A stretch of DNA of 64,000 nucleotides. It comes from Rhodoluna sp. Lineage in GTDB: Bacteria; Actinomycetota; Actinomycetes; Actinomycetales; Microbacteriaceae. The stretch lies in the NCBI GenBank assembly GCA_024641095.1, contig JAHEDR010000002.1, positions 1 through 64,000 of the forward strand, given 5' to 3'. Within the stretch, counting starts at the first letter, position 1. Each line of letters starts with the position of its first letter. Positions 47,081-55,902 of the stretch are shown here, in pieces. The position numbers and the translations under genes were made by a program. A model generated the notes under the pieces. The model did no database searches, was not told where the DNA came from, and worked only from the letters and a program-made list of their open reading frames with translations.

Positions 47081-48505
47081 TTAGTTTTTACCCTGGGCCT
47101 TGATGCGGCCAATGATTTCAGTCACCTGGTTATAAACGTAGCGACGCTCATTCATGTATTCGGTGATCTTCTTTTGGGCATACATCACAGTGGTGTGGTC
47201 GCGACCACCAAATAGCTGGCCAATCTTAGGTAGAGAGAGATTGGTCTGCTCGCGGCAAATGTACATGGCAATCTGACGAGCCAGGGCAATTGCTGCAATT
47301 CGGCTCTGGCCATAAAGGTCATCTGGGGTGATCTTGTAATACGCAGCTACCGCGTTGATGATCTCAATTGGGGCAACAACAGAGTCCTCACCCAGTGGAA
47401 CTACATCTTTTAGAACGGTTTGAACAAGCTGCATGTCAACAACCTGGCGGTTTAGTGCCGCAAAAGCGTTCACACGAAGCAAAGTACCTTCAAGCTCACG
47501 AATATTTGAAGAAACACGCGCCGCCATGTACTCAAGTACTTCGTCAGGCACACGAAGCTTGTCGTTTTCGGCCTTTTTGCGCAAAATCGCAATACGAGTC
47601 TCAAGCTCCGGAGCCTGAATATCGGTCAAAAGACCCCACTCAAAGCGGCTCAGCATGCGGTCCTCAAAACCGGTCAATTGCTTCGGAGGCAAATCGGAGG
47701 TAATTACAACCTGCTTATTGTGATCGTGCAGGGTGTTGAAAGTGTGGAAAAACGCCTCTTGGGTCTGGTCTTTACCCTGTAGGAACTGAATATCGTCAAT
47801 CAAAAGAACGTCAATATCGCGGTAAGTTGCCTGGAAATCAACGGTTCGGTTGTTTTGAATGGCGTTAATGAAGTCGTTTGTGAACTCTTCAGAAGATACG
47901 TAGCGAACCTTGATACGTGGGTAAAGGTTTAGGGCGTAGTGACCAATCGCGTGCAAAAGGTGAGTCTTGCCCAGCCCCGAGTTGCCGTAGATAAATAGCG
48001 GGTTGTAGGCTTTTGCCGGAGCTTCGGCTACCGCAAAAGCAGCTGCGTGGGCGAATCGGTTAGATCCACCGGTCACGAACGAGTCAAATGTGTACTTTGG
48101 GTTCAAACGGGTATCAAAGGTGTTTGCGGCCGATGGCCCACCAGATTTGACCTCGCTATAAGAAATTGGAGTACCGATAGGGGTTACGGTGGCGATGGTT
48201 TCTTCAACCTCGGCGGCCGGGGTAAAGGCAGCTTCGATATCGGGGTTCACCACAACGGCAAAGTTTGTTGGCCCGCCGATTTCAGAATCTTCGGCAAGGG
48301 CTTCCTGAATGTAGGTGCGCATGCGCTGCTGAATCATTTCGCGGGTAAGTTCGTTTGGAACTTCAAGATAAAGGGTTTCGCCCAAAATACCTTTTGGCTC
48401 AACCAGGCTAATGAAGCCTTGAAGCTGAGGGGTTAGGCGATCGTCACTGTTGAGCTTGGCGACGAGCTGTTGCCATAGAGCGGCAACTACATCCTCTTCA
48501 GCCAT
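47081..48505 (-). CDS. dnaA: Chromosomal replication initiator protein DnaA
   Basis: A 474-aa AAA+ initiator. Domain I starts AALWQQLVAKLN. The AAA+ core has Walker A GNSGLGKTHLLHAIG near residue 165, Walker B VLLIDDIQFL near 230 and the SRFEWGLL region. The domain IV helix-turn-helix has the DnaA signature LFGGRDHTTVMYA near residue 445. I chose the ATG at 48505 because domain I begins there; the frame is open upstream to 48583. DnaA boxes on both sides imply autoregulation. Confidence 0.95.
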   Translation of the reverse strand: MAEEDVVAALWQQLVAKLNSDDRLTPQLQGFISLVEPKGILGETLYLEVPNELTREMIQQRMRTYIQEALAEDSEIGGPTNFAVVVNPDIEAAFTPAAEVEETIATVTPIGTPISYSEVKSGGPSAANTFDTRLNPKYTFDSFVTGGSNRFAHAAAFAVAEAPAKAYNPLFIYGNSGLGKTHLLHAIGHYALNLYPRIKVRYVSSEEFTNDFINAIQNNRTVDFQATYRDIDVLLIDDIQFLQGKDQTQEAFFHTFNTLHDHNKQVVITSDLPPKQLTGFEDRMLSRFEWGLLTDIQAPELETRIAILRKKAENDKLRVPDEVLEYMAARVSSNIRELEGTLLRVNAFAALNRQVVDMQLVQTVLKDVVPLGEDSVVAPIEIINAVAAYYKITPDDLYGQSRIAAIALARQIAMYICREQTNLSLPKIGQLFGGRDHTTVMYAQKKITEYMNERRYVYNQVTEIIGRIKAQGKN

Positions 48506-48559
48506 GATATCCCCAACGTTGTCCACAGGCGCGATTCGCCTGTATTCACTTACTTTATC

Positions 48560-48660
48560 CATGTTTTCCACAGCGTTTTCCACCCTGTGGAGAATCTGTG
48601 GATAAATCTATCCACAGCCCCAGTTGATTTTTATCAACAGTTGATTGTTGTGGATATCTG
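48560..48660. other. DnaA-box cluster upstream of dnaA
   Basis: One perfect box (48597-48605) and five 8/9 boxes (48564-48572, 48586-48594, 48608-48616, 48631-48639, 48649-48657) lie in about 95 bp. They are probably part of a bipartite oriC and an autoregulatory operator of the dnaA promoter. The rest of the gap to rpmH (48661-48815) is AT-rich, with no further boxes seen. Confidence 0.85.
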
Positions 48661-48815
48661 GACCTTAATGCAAATTAAAAATCCTGCAATTATTAACAGA
48701 ATTATTAACACCTGTTGGTAATTAAAAACTTGCGCTCACCCTATGGTTACGGCTAGGTTTAACAGGTTGCTCTGCACTTGTTGACGCAGTAGCCCCAAAA
48801 TTTACGGAGATAATC

Positions 48816-48953
48816 ATGTCGAAGCGTACCTTCCAGCCAAACAACCGTCGTCGTGCCAAGACACACGGTTTCCGTTTGCGCATGTCGACCCGTGCCGGTC
48901 GCGCAATTCTTTCAGCGCGTCGCCGCAAGGGCCGCTCAGAGCTTTCAGCTTAA
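48816..48953 (+). CDS. rpmH: 50S ribosomal protein L34
   Basis: A 45-aa, highly basic protein of the large subunit. It begins [20 protein letters not shown] and ends GRSELSA, as in actinobacterial L34. GGAG lies 8 nt before the ATG. First gene of the rpmH-rnpA-yidD-yidC-khpB-rsmG-parA-parB block. Confidence 0.97.
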   Translation: MSKRTFQPNNRRRAKTHGFRLRMSTRAGRAILSARRRKGRSELSA

Positions 48954-48977
48954 ATTAGTCTCAATCGCCGGTAGTTC

Positions 48978-49325
48978 GTGTTAGCTCGCGAAAACCGCCT
49001 GATCAAGGCTGATGACTTTCGCTCGACCATGAAGTCTGCGAAGAAGATCGGCTCGGATCACCTAGTCACCTACCTAAAGCGGGATGAGACCCAGTCTCAT
49101 ACCCGCTTTGGTTTTGTGGTGGCAAAGACTGTAGGTGGTGCAGTCAAAAGAAATCTCGTGAAACGCAGAATGCGTGAAATCGCCAGAGAACTCATCAAAG
49201 AAAATCCATCGGGTTTCACAGTTGTAGTTAGAGCACTTCCAGGTGCAGCCGAAATTGACTGGACCAACCTACGAAACGAACTTAGATCCTCAGTAGCAGC
49301 TGGGGTGAAGAAGACAGCCGGATAA
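48978..49325 (+). CDS. rnpA: Ribonuclease P protein component
   Basis: A 115-aa basic protein that binds the RNase P RNA to process tRNA 5' ends. It has the N-terminal RLIKADDFRS segment and the signature RNLVKRRMREIAREL near residues 58-72. The start is GTG at 48978, 24 bp after rpmH. Followed immediately by yidD. Confidence 0.95.
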   Translation: MLARENRLIKADDFRSTMKSAKKIGSDHLVTYLKRDETQSHTRFGFVVAKTVGGAVKRNLVKRRMREIARELIKENPSGFTVVVRALPGAAEIDWTNLRNELRSSVAAGVKKTAG

Positions 49326-49625
49326 GTGAATTTACTTTACATAATCTGGCTGGCACCAAGAAATTTAGTTATCGGATTTCTGAAACTGTACCGAAAGCTA
49401 ATCTCCCCGCTTTATGGAGATGTCTGCAGGTACTACCCAAGTTGCAGCGCTTATGGCTTGGGGCAAATCCAACAACGCGGCGTAATTGCCGGCTCGGTTT
49501 TGACCGTGGCCCGCATCTTGCGTTGCAACCCGTGGTCGCAAGGTGGCGTCGACGAGGTAAAGCCAGGTTTTGGCTTTTTTCGGGTAACCGATAAAGGCTT
49601 TGTAGTTCCAAAGAAGGGTAATTAA
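49326..49625 (+). CDS. yidD: Membrane protein insertion efficiency factor YidD
   Basis: A 99-aa member of the UPF0161/YidD family, which assists YidC. The hallmark YRKLISPLYGDVCRYYPSCSAYG (about residues 22-44) and RILRCNPWSQGG near 64 are intact. The start is GTG immediately after the rnpA stop. Confidence 0.95.
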   Translation: MNLLYIIWLAPRNLVIGFLKLYRKLISPLYGDVCRYYPSCSAYGLGQIQQRGVIAGSVLTVARILRCNPWSQGGVDEVKPGFGFFRVTDKGFVVPKKGN

Positions 49626-50564
49626 ATGCCAGATCTTTTATGGCCAATCAAGTGGGTTATTGAACTTATCTTGGTTGCATTCCACACACTTTTCAGTGCC
49701 ATTGGTATGGATCCAGCTCAGGGTATTACCTGGGTGCTTTCAATCGTTGGTCTGACCGTTATCGTTCGTGCCGCTCTGATTCCTGTTTTCGTAAAGCAGA
49801 TCAAGAGCCAGCGCAACATGATGGCCGCCCAGCCGGAGATTGCCAAGCTTCAGAAGAAGTACAAGGGCAAGACCGATCGCGAATCGCGCGAGAAGTTTGC
49901 CAAAGAGCAGATGGAACTCTACAAGCGCACCGGCTCAAACCCGTTGAGCTCATGCTTGCCACTGCTTATCCAGATGCCTATCTTCTCTGGTCTATTTTTC
50001 GTATTGAACGATGCTCAGCACTCAATCACATCGGGTAAGGCTGGCGTTGGCTTGCTAAACCTAGACCTAGCTCAGATGTTTGCTGTGTCAGACCTCTTTG
50101 GCGCCCCGCTAAAGGACACCTTCCTTTCAAGTGCCAACATCGAGGTAAAGATTCTTGCCGCGGTAATGATCTTGGTAATGACCGCTTCTCAGTTCATCAC
50201 TCAGAAGCAGATCATGGCTAAGAACCAGAACCCAGACTCAATGAACAGCCAGTACATGCAGACCCAGAAAATCATGCTGGTTCTGTTCCCGGTTATCTTC
50301 GCGATCTCGGGTATCTCATTCCCTATCGGTGTGATGTTCTACTGGCTAGCTTCTAACTTCTGGACCATGGGCCAGCAGTTTATTGTGATTCGAAGCATGC
50401 CTACCCCAGGTTCACGCGCCCACCACGAGCGCGAGGCACGTTTGGCCAAGAAGGGCAAACTACCTAAGAACACCGATGAGGCGCAGGCAATTGAGGAATC
50501 TGAGACTCCTCGCCAGCGTACCCAGCCAACCGGAAAGACCCGCGCCAAGAAGGGCAAGAAGTAA
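49626..50564 (+). CDS. yidC: Membrane protein insertase YidC
   Basis: A 312-aa Oxa1/YidC-type insertase with five helices that integrates membrane proteins. The first hydrophobic segment is at the N-terminus. The helical cytoplasmic hairpin (KSQRNMMAAQPEIAKLQKKY) is at about 59-78, with SSCLPLLIQMPIFSGLFFVL at about 114-133 and FPIGVMFYWLASNFWTMGQQ near 236. The basic C-terminal tail ends KTRAKKGKK. It starts directly after yidD. Confidence 0.96.
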   Translation: MPDLLWPIKWVIELILVAFHTLFSAIGMDPAQGITWVLSIVGLTVIVRAALIPVFVKQIKSQRNMMAAQPEIAKLQKKYKGKTDRESREKFAKEQMELYKRTGSNPLSSCLPLLIQMPIFSGLFFVLNDAQHSITSGKAGVGLLNLDLAQMFAVSDLFGAPLKDTFLSSANIEVKILAAVMILVMTASQFITQKQIMAKNQNPDSMNSQYMQTQKIMLVLFPVIFAISGISFPIGVMFYWLASNFWTMGQQFIVIRSMPTPGSRAHHEREARLAKKGKLPKNTDEAQAIEESETPRQRTQPTGKTRAKKGKK

Positions 50565-51068
50565 ATGACTGAAGAATTGAAAGAAACCGCTGTAGAAGAA
50601 ACCAGCGCAAAGGCTCTTGAAGAGGAAGGCGACATTGCCGCTGACTACCTTGAAGAACTACTAGACATCTTTGACCTAGATGGCGATATCGACATCGACG
50701 TTCGTCAGGGCCGCGCTTACCTTGAGGTAACTGCCAACGGCGACAGCAACCTTGGCCTGATTTCAGACCCAGAGACCGTGGAGGCTCTTCAGGAGCTAAC
50801 CCGTCTGGCTGTTCAGGTAAAGACCACTAACTTCAGCCGCCTGATTCTTGATGTTGGCGGCTCACGCCAGGCTCGCGTTGACGAGCTAACCCGCATCGTA
50901 AACAAGCTAATTGCCAAAGTAAAAGACACTGGCGAGGCTGTGCCAATGAAGCCAATGTCTTCATACGAACGCAAGATCGTGCACGACGTAATCTCTTCAG
51001 CCGGACTCGTTTCTGAGTCTGAGGGTGAAGGCCGCGATCGTCACATCGTGATCAAGCCAACCCAGTAA
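50565..51068 (+). CDS. khpB: RNA-binding protein KhpB (Jag/SpoIIIJ-associated family)
   Basis: A 167-aa protein with an acidic N-terminus, a KH-like domain (DIDIDVRQGRAYLEVTANGD onwards) and a C-terminal R3H domain with YERKIVHDVISS and the RDRHIVIKP end. It binds RNA and is linked to cell-division control in Gram-positive relatives. It starts directly after the yidC stop. Confidence 0.93.
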   Translation: MTEELKETAVEETSAKALEEEGDIAADYLEELLDIFDLDGDIDIDVRQGRAYLEVTANGDSNLGLISDPETVEALQELTRLAVQVKTTNFSRLILDVGGSRQARVDELTRIVNKLIAKVKDTGEAVPMKPMSSYERKIVHDVISSAGLVSESEGEGRDRHIVIKPTQ

Positions 51069-51076
51069 ATAAGCAA

Positions 51077-51092
51077 TGTTTCACGTGAAACT
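51077..51092. other. parS centromere site 1
   Basis: TGTTTCACGTGAAACT matches 15 of 16 bases of the ParB-binding consensus. It ends exactly one base before the rsmG ATG at 51093, filling the place where a ribosome site would be. Confidence 0.93.
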
Positions 51093-51728
51093 ATGAGCGA
51101 TCTAGAGTTTGAACCAGAGTCCGAGCCAGCATCTGCGGCTCGGATTTTTGGCCTAAACATCGACAAGGCACGCGCCTATACCGCTGCCCTGATTGCCGAT
51201 GGTGAAACTCTGGGACTGCTTGGCCCTCGCGAATACCCAAGAATCTGGAGCCGCCACGTGTTGAATTCGGCCGTGGTTGCCGAGTTGGTTCCAGCCGGCG
51301 TGACCGTTGCAGATGTTGGCTCTGGTGCCGGATTGCCTGGAATCCCAATGGCAATTGCCCAGCCCGAAGCCCATTTCACCCTGATCGAGCCAATGGAGCG
51401 CAGATCGGATTGGCTCAAGGAGCAGGTTCAGAAGCTTGGCCTTACAAACGTCACCGTTCTTCGTGCCCGTGCCGAGGAGGTTGGCGAGGCCTTTGATATC
51501 GTGACCGCCCGAGCGGTTAAGGCCCTACCCCAGCTTTTGCAGATGTGCGTTCCCATGACCAAGCACGGCGGGGAAATCATTGCCCTAAAAGGCGAGAAGG
51601 CTCAGCTGGAAATCGATGACTCTAAACGCCTAATCAAGAAACTAGGCATCGAAAGTTTTGATATTGTTTTCACAGGCGAACAGTTTCTGGACGAACCGAC
51701 TAGGGTCGTCCGAACTAAGTTAGTCTGA
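51093..51728 (+). CDS. rsmG: 16S rRNA (guanine527-N7)-methyltransferase
   Basis: A 211-aa SAM-dependent methyltransferase (GidB) acting on G527 of 16S rRNA. It has the N-terminal ARIFGLNIDKARAYTAALI, WSRHVLNSAVVAE, the SAM loop ADVGSGAGLPGIPMA near residues 71-85 and VTARAVKALPQLL near 132. A parS site abuts the ATG with no Shine-Dalgarno sequence. Followed by parA. Confidence 0.95.
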   Translation: MSDLEFEPESEPASAARIFGLNIDKARAYTAALIADGETLGLLGPREYPRIWSRHVLNSAVVAELVPAGVTVADVGSGAGLPGIPMAIAQPEAHFTLIEPMERRSDWLKEQVQKLGLTNVTVLRARAEEVGEAFDIVTARAVKALPQLLQMCVPMTKHGGEIIALKGEKAQLEIDDSKRLIKKLGIESFDIVFTGEQFLDEPTRVVRTKLV

Positions 51729-51742
51729 GTTTCTACCAAACG

Positions 51743-51758
51743 TGTTTCACGTGAAACA
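51743..51758. other. parS centromere site 2
   Basis: TGTTTCACGTGAAACA is a perfect 16-bp parS palindrome in the rsmG-parA gap, probably also letting ParB influence parAB transcription. Confidence 0.97.
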
Positions 51759-51785
51759 TTCAGTCTCTACAAGGGGGTATTCAGC

Positions 51786-52676
51786 ATGAGCATGACCGGC
51801 TCTCCCCTTGGCGACGAACTAATTCAGTCTTCTTCCCGACTTAAAACCATCAATGCCACTACCCTGCCAAAGCCGGCCAGAACCCGAATCATCTCGGTTT
51901 CGAACCAAAAAGGTGGCGTGGGTAAGACCACCTCAACCGTAAACCTTGCCGCCTCGCTTGCCGCCAAAGGACTAAAGGTTTTGGTAATTGACCTGGACCC
52001 TCAGGGAAACGCATCTACTGCCCTTGGAATTGATCACCAGGAAGGCACCCTTGGTGTTTACGAGGTTTTGATTGAGGGCGCGGCCATCAAGGACGCCGTT
52101 CAGGTAAGCCCTGAGACCCCAAACCTCACCTGCTTGCCAGCCACAATTGACCTGGCTGGTGCCGAAATTGAAATTGTGACCGCTTTTGAGCGCGAAAACT
52201 GGCACGCACTTCTAAAAACTGCGATTGATGCCTACCTAGCTGAAAACCCTGGCTTGGACTACATATTCATTGACTGCCCACCTAGCCTGGGCCTTTTGAC
52301 AGTGAATGCCTTTGTGGCTGCCACCGAGGTTCTGCTTCCGATTCAGTGCGAGTACTACGCGCTAGAGGGCCTAAGCCAGTTGCTTCGCAACATTGAGCGC
52401 ATTCAGCAGGCCCTAAACCCACAGCTAGTGCTTTCAACCATTCTTTTGACCATGTATGACAGTCGCACCAAGTTGGCCTCGGCCGTGGTTGACGATGTGC
52501 GCACCCACTTCCCGGCTCAAACCCTCAACGCGGTTATCCCAAGAAACGTTCGAGTATCGGAAGCTCCAAGTTTTGGTCGTACAGTGATCACACACGATAA
52601 ATCTTCAGTCGGTAGCCTTGCCTACCTAGAGGCAGCAATCGAAATCGCACAAAAGGGAGCACAAAATGGCAGATAA
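51786..52676 (+). CDS. parA: Chromosome partitioning ATPase ParA
   Basis: A 296-aa Walker-type ATPase that moves ParB-parS complexes. An N-terminal extension of about 35 residues precedes the deviant Walker A NQKGGVGKTTSTVNLA near residue 40, then VIDLDPQGNAST near 63 and FIDCPPSLGLLT near 160. It overlaps parB by 11 bp, and AAGGGGGT upstream of the ATG is a ribosome-site candidate. Confidence 0.96.
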   Translation: MSMTGSPLGDELIQSSSRLKTINATTLPKPARTRIISVSNQKGGVGKTTSTVNLAASLAAKGLKVLVIDLDPQGNASTALGIDHQEGTLGVYEVLIEGAAIKDAVQVSPETPNLTCLPATIDLAGAEIEIVTAFERENWHALLKTAIDAYLAENPGLDYIFIDCPPSLGLLTVNAFVAATEVLLPIQCEYYALEGLSQLLRNIERIQQALNPQLVLSTILLTMYDSRTKLASAVVDDVRTHFPAQTLNAVIPRNVRVSEAPSFGRTVITHDKSSVGSLAYLEAAIEIAQKGAQNGR

Positions 52677-53619
52677 GAAGAAAGTCGGCCTTGGCCGAGG
52701 AATTGGCGCCTTAATCCCAACTTCAGCGGTTCCTAGCGAGCGCCCAATCGACGTATTTTTCGGAAATCAGGCCGAAAATGGCAAAAACACCGATTCTGCA
52801 CAAAATCTTGTACAAATTGAGGGTGCGCGCTTCGGTGAGTTGGATGTCAATGCAATCCAGCCAAACGCCAACCAGCCTCGTAAAGTTTTTGAAGCCGAGC
52901 CATTCAACGAACTAGTTCACTCGATTAAAGAGTTTGGTGTGCTTCAGGCAATCGTGGTTCGCGAACTTTCACCCGGAAAATACGAACTCATCATGGGTGA
53001 GCGTCGTCTGCGCGCATCAAAGCAAGCTGGACTAAAGCGCATTCCGGCAATCATTCGTGAAACTGCCGACGAGAACATGTTGCGCGATGCCCTTTTGGAA
53101 AACATTCACCGCGCAAACCTAAACCCACTTGAAGAAGCATCTGCATACCAGCAGCTTTTGAGTGACTTTGGTGTGACTCAGGATCAACTGGCCACCAAGT
53201 TAGGTCGTTCTCGTCCGCAAATCACCAACACCATTCGTTTGTTGAAGCTACCTATGTCTGTTCAGCAAAAAGTTGCCGCCGGTGTTTTGTCTGCGGGTCA
53301 CGCTCGTGCAATTCTTTCGGCAGCCGACGAATCACGCATGGAATATTTCGCAAACAAGGTAATCAACGAGGGTCTATCGGTTCGTTCACTTGAAGAACTT
53401 GTTGGCATGGATGGCCCGGCAAAGCCAGGCAAGGCAAAGATTATTGCCGGTGGTCGTCAGGATTCACTGAAGGTTATTGCCGAACAACTTGGTGACAAGC
53501 TGAACACCAAGGTATCAATTAACCTGGGCAAGAAAAAGGGTCAGCTGGTAATTGATTTTGCAACCATTGCAGATCTAAACCGAATCCTGAAAGAACTTGG
53601 TCACGAATCAAAGTATTAG
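52666..53619 (+). CDS. parB: Chromosome partitioning protein ParB
   Basis: A 317-aa CTP-dependent DNA clamp. The N-terminal KKVGLGRGIGALIP contacts ParA. The domain with NQPRKVF (about residue 70) and the CTP-binding box IMGERRLRASK near 110 follow, then ENIHRANLNPLEEA, a helix-turn-helix with LGRSRPQITNTIRLL that reads parS, and a C-terminal dimerisation domain. A terminator follows. Confidence 0.96.
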   Translation: MADKKKVGLGRGIGALIPTSAVPSERPIDVFFGNQAENGKNTDSAQNLVQIEGARFGELDVNAIQPNANQPRKVFEAEPFNELVHSIKEFGVLQAIVVRELSPGKYELIMGERRLRASKQAGLKRIPAIIRETADENMLRDALLENIHRANLNPLEEASAYQQLLSDFGVTQDQLATKLGRSRPQITNTIRLLKLPMSVQQKVAAGVLSAGHARAILSAADESRMEYFANKVINEGLSVRSLEELVGMDGPAKPGKAKIIAGGRQDSLKVIAEQLGDKLNTKVSINLGKKKGQLVIDFATIADLNRILKELGHESKY

Positions 53620-53631
53620 AAAAACGTGAAA

Positions 53632-53669
53632 CAAAAAATCCCCCGCAAAAACTGCGGGGGATTTTGTTT
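53632..53669. terminator. Bidirectional terminator between parB and ddl
   Basis: Stem ATCCCCCGCA/TGCGGGGGAT (53638-53647/53653-53662) with an AAAAC loop, a T-rich run on the right for parB and an A-rich run on the left serving ddl on the other strand. Confidence 0.9.
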
Positions 53670-53671
53670 AA

Positions 53672-54640
53672 CTAAACGTTTCGTTTGGCGGCTTCCGCGA
53701 GTGAGTAATAAACCTCGCCCAAAGAATTTCCAGATGCTGCAATTGCTTGAGGCAAAAGCGAAGTCTCGGTAAGGCCCGGAGCAACGTTTGCTTCTAGGAA
53801 CCAGCACACACCCTTTTTGTCAACGATCACGTCAACGCGTGAAAGGTGACGAAGGTTCAAAATTCCGTGCACCTGAATTGCAAGCTTTGCTGCATCTTCA
53901 TTAACCGCTGGCTTCACGCGAGCTGGAATATAAAAATTAGTTTCGCCGGCAATGTAGCGTTCGTCGTAACCGTACTTGCCATCGCGCGGTTCAATCTCAA
54001 CCGGTGGCAATGCAATTGGACCTGCGCCAAGATCAACAACCGATATCGCAAGCTCGGTGCCCTCGATGTATTTCTCGATGATTGCAACATCGCAATAAAC
54101 GTAAGCGTCAATCATTGCTCGGTTGAGTGCGCTGATTGTTTTAACAATCGTGACGCCCTGTGCCGAACCAGAACGAGCTGGCTTCACTACAACCGGAAGC
54201 GAAATTGCCGAGGCAACATTCTTCAAAACCTCTTCGGCATCAAGCTCACGGAAAGTGTCTTTAGGCAGCGTGATTGATTGTGGGGTAGAAATGCCTTCAC
54301 GTGAAACTAAGATCTTGGCAATTGCCTTGTCCCAAGCCAAACGAGAACCTGATGCACTTGCTCCAACAAATGGAACTCCGCTCACTGCAAGAATGTCGCG
54401 CAGTGCACCGTCTTCACCAGATGCTCCATGCAGGCAAGGAAAAATTACATCGGGCTTGTCTTTTTTAATGTTGGCCAACAGGTTGTGATCCGGTTCGCGA
54501 ATTACAACTTCGGCGCCAAAGTCAGTAAGGGCATCGGCCACACGGCGCCCAGACTTTAGAGAGATGTCACGTTCGTGGCTAATGCCACCGGCCAAAACTT
54601 GGATCTTAAGTTTCTTGCCTTGCTTACCTTTAGGAATCAT
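53672..54640 (-). CDS. ddl: D-alanine--D-alanine ligase
   Basis: A 322-aa ATP-grasp enzyme making D-Ala-D-Ala for peptidoglycan precursors. It has LAGGISHERDISLKSG near residue 17, LHGASGEDGALRDIL near 73, VVKPARSGSAQGV near 150-162, and C-terminal FLEANVAPGLTETSLLPQA near 283. Here EANVAPGLT replaces the usual EVNTLPGMT, a small but visible change in a metal and substrate region. The start has AAGGA about 7 nt upstream. A degenerate parS-like palindrome lies inside the gene (54293-54308). Confidence 0.92.
   Translation of the reverse strand: MIPKGKQGKKLKIQVLAGGISHERDISLKSGRRVADALTDFGAEVVIREPDHNLLANIKKDKPDVIFPCLHGASGEDGALRDILAVSGVPFVGASASGSRLAWDKAIAKILVSREGISTPQSITLPKDTFRELDAEEVLKNVASAISLPVVVKPARSGSAQGVTIVKTISALNRAMIDAYVYCDVAIIEKYIEGTELAISVVDLGAGPIALPPVEIEPRDGKYGYDERYIAGETNFYIPARVKPAVNEDAAKLAIQVHGILNLRHLSRVDVIVDKKGVCWFLEANVAPGLTETSLLPQAIAASGNSLGEVYYSLAEAAKRNV
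54293..54308. other. Degenerate parS-like palindrome within ddl
   Basis: The central TTCACGTGAAAC is kept, giving 12 of 16 matches to the parS consensus. It may be a weak ParB site near the parAB cluster. Confidence 0.3.
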
Positions 54641-54648
54641 GATGATCC

Positions 54649-55896
54649 TTACTTGAAGGTTTCGAGAAGATCAGTTTGTAGGTTGATGACGTTAGCCAAA
54701 CGCTTTACGCCAATCTTGATGTTCTCTGGGGTTGGGAATGAGTAGCAAATTCGTAGGTTGCGCTGACCGGTGCCGTCGCCAAAGAACGCGGTACCAGGGG
54801 TGTAAGCAACCAACTCTTTAACCGCCAGCGGAAGCATTGCCTTTGAGTCAATTCCCTCAGGCAAAGTTAGCCACAGGTAGAAACCACCGTCGGGGGTAGT
54901 GGTTTGAACATTCGGCAAGTATTCGCGTACCGCCGAAAGTGCTGCGTCCTTGCGCTCACGGTAAACGCCGCGGAAGGTGTCAATCTGCTTCTTCCAGTCG
55001 GCGTGAGCCAAGTATTCGCTAATCATGAACTGCGTGAAAGAGCTTGGGCAAAGTAGCGCAGACTCCTGAGCCAGAACCAACTTGTCGCGAATTGCTGGAG
55101 GCGCAAGTACATAACCCACGCGGAAACCAGGTGCCAAAATCTTTGAGAATGAACCCAGGTAAATTACGCCCTCTTCTTCAACACTGCGCAGCGCATCTGG
55201 CACTGGCTTGTCGAAATACAAAAGACCGTAAGGGTTGTCTTCAAGAATAAGAATGTGCTCGCGCTTACAGATTTCAAGAATCATTGGGCGTCGATCAGCC
55301 GAAAGAGTTACACCCGATGGGTTTGCGAAGTTTGGCACCAAATAAAGGAACTTGATCTTCTTACCCTGGCGCTTCATCTCGCGGATTGATTCCTCAAGAG
55401 CTTCCGGGCTCATGCCGTCGTTATCGGTGTACACATGTTCAATGTGTGCTTCGTAGTGACGGAAGATTCCGATTGCGCCAACGTAGCTAGGGCCCTCGGC
55501 CAAAACCACATCGCCCTCGTCAAGGAACAAACCGGCAAGCATATCTAGACCGTGCTGTGAACCAGTGGTGATCACGATATCTTCAACCGATGAAGAGATG
55601 CCCTCGAGCGCCATTAGTTCGCGAATTTGATCGCGAAGTTTTAGGTCACCCTGGCCACCCGCGTACTGAATCGCCAGATCGCCGCGGGTTTTCATCATGC
55701 TTTCATAAGCATTGCTGAGGAGGTCTTTTGGAAGTGCGGCCACGTAAGGCATTCCGCCGGCAAGAGATACAACCTCTGGGCGGGAAACTACAGAGAAAAG
55801 GGCTCGTACTTCTGAAACGGTAAGAGTTTCCGCTCGCGCAGCATAAGCATCCAACCAGTGGTCGAGATTATTGCCTGTGCTTGCGGTATTTGTCAT
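54649..55896 (-). CDS. PLP-dependent aminotransferase (class I/II, 2-aminoadipate-type)
   Basis: A 415-aa fold type I aminotransferase. The cofactor Lys is in YLGSFSKILAPGFRVGYV near residue 235, with VPNFANPSGVT and EDNPYGLLYF contacting the cofactor. The N-terminus (SVVSRPEVVSLAGGMP) matches the LysN/aromatic aminotransferase group related to MocR catalytic domains; no DNA-binding domain is present. The substrate is unknown. Its promoter-like TAAACT overlaps the trxA stop codon. Confidence 0.87.
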   Translation of the reverse strand: MTNTASTGNNLDHWLDAYAARAETLTVSEVRALFSVVSRPEVVSLAGGMPYVAALPKDLLSNAYESMMKTRGDLAIQYAGGQGDLKLRDQIRELMALEGISSSVEDIVITTGSQHGLDMLAGLFLDEGDVVLAEGPSYVGAIGIFRHYEAHIEHVYTDNDGMSPEALEESIREMKRQGKKIKFLYLVPNFANPSGVTLSADRRPMILEICKREHILILEDNPYGLLYFDKPVPDALRSVEEEGVIYLGSFSKILAPGFRVGYVLAPPAIRDKLVLAQESALLCPSSFTQFMISEYLAHADWKKQIDTFRGVYRERKDAALSAVREYLPNVQTTTPDGGFYLWLTLPEGIDSKAMLPLAVKELVAYTPGTAFFGDGTGQRNLRICYSFPTPENIKIGVKRLANVINLQTDLLETFK

Positions 55897-55902
55897 TTAG
55901 AC

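Noticed and set aside
48047-48436. A 129-codon plus-strand ORF inside dnaA
   Set aside because: Antisense to dnaA domains I-III; its amino-acid mix (Gly/Trp/Arg-rich) is a mirror artefact.
53620-53632. ACGTGAAACA after the parB stop considered as a third parS
   Set aside because: Only the right half matches; the left half has 3 of 8 bases.
53846-54277. A 143-codon plus-strand ORF inside ddl
   Set aside because: Antisense to well-conserved ddl, no family resemblance and no start signal.
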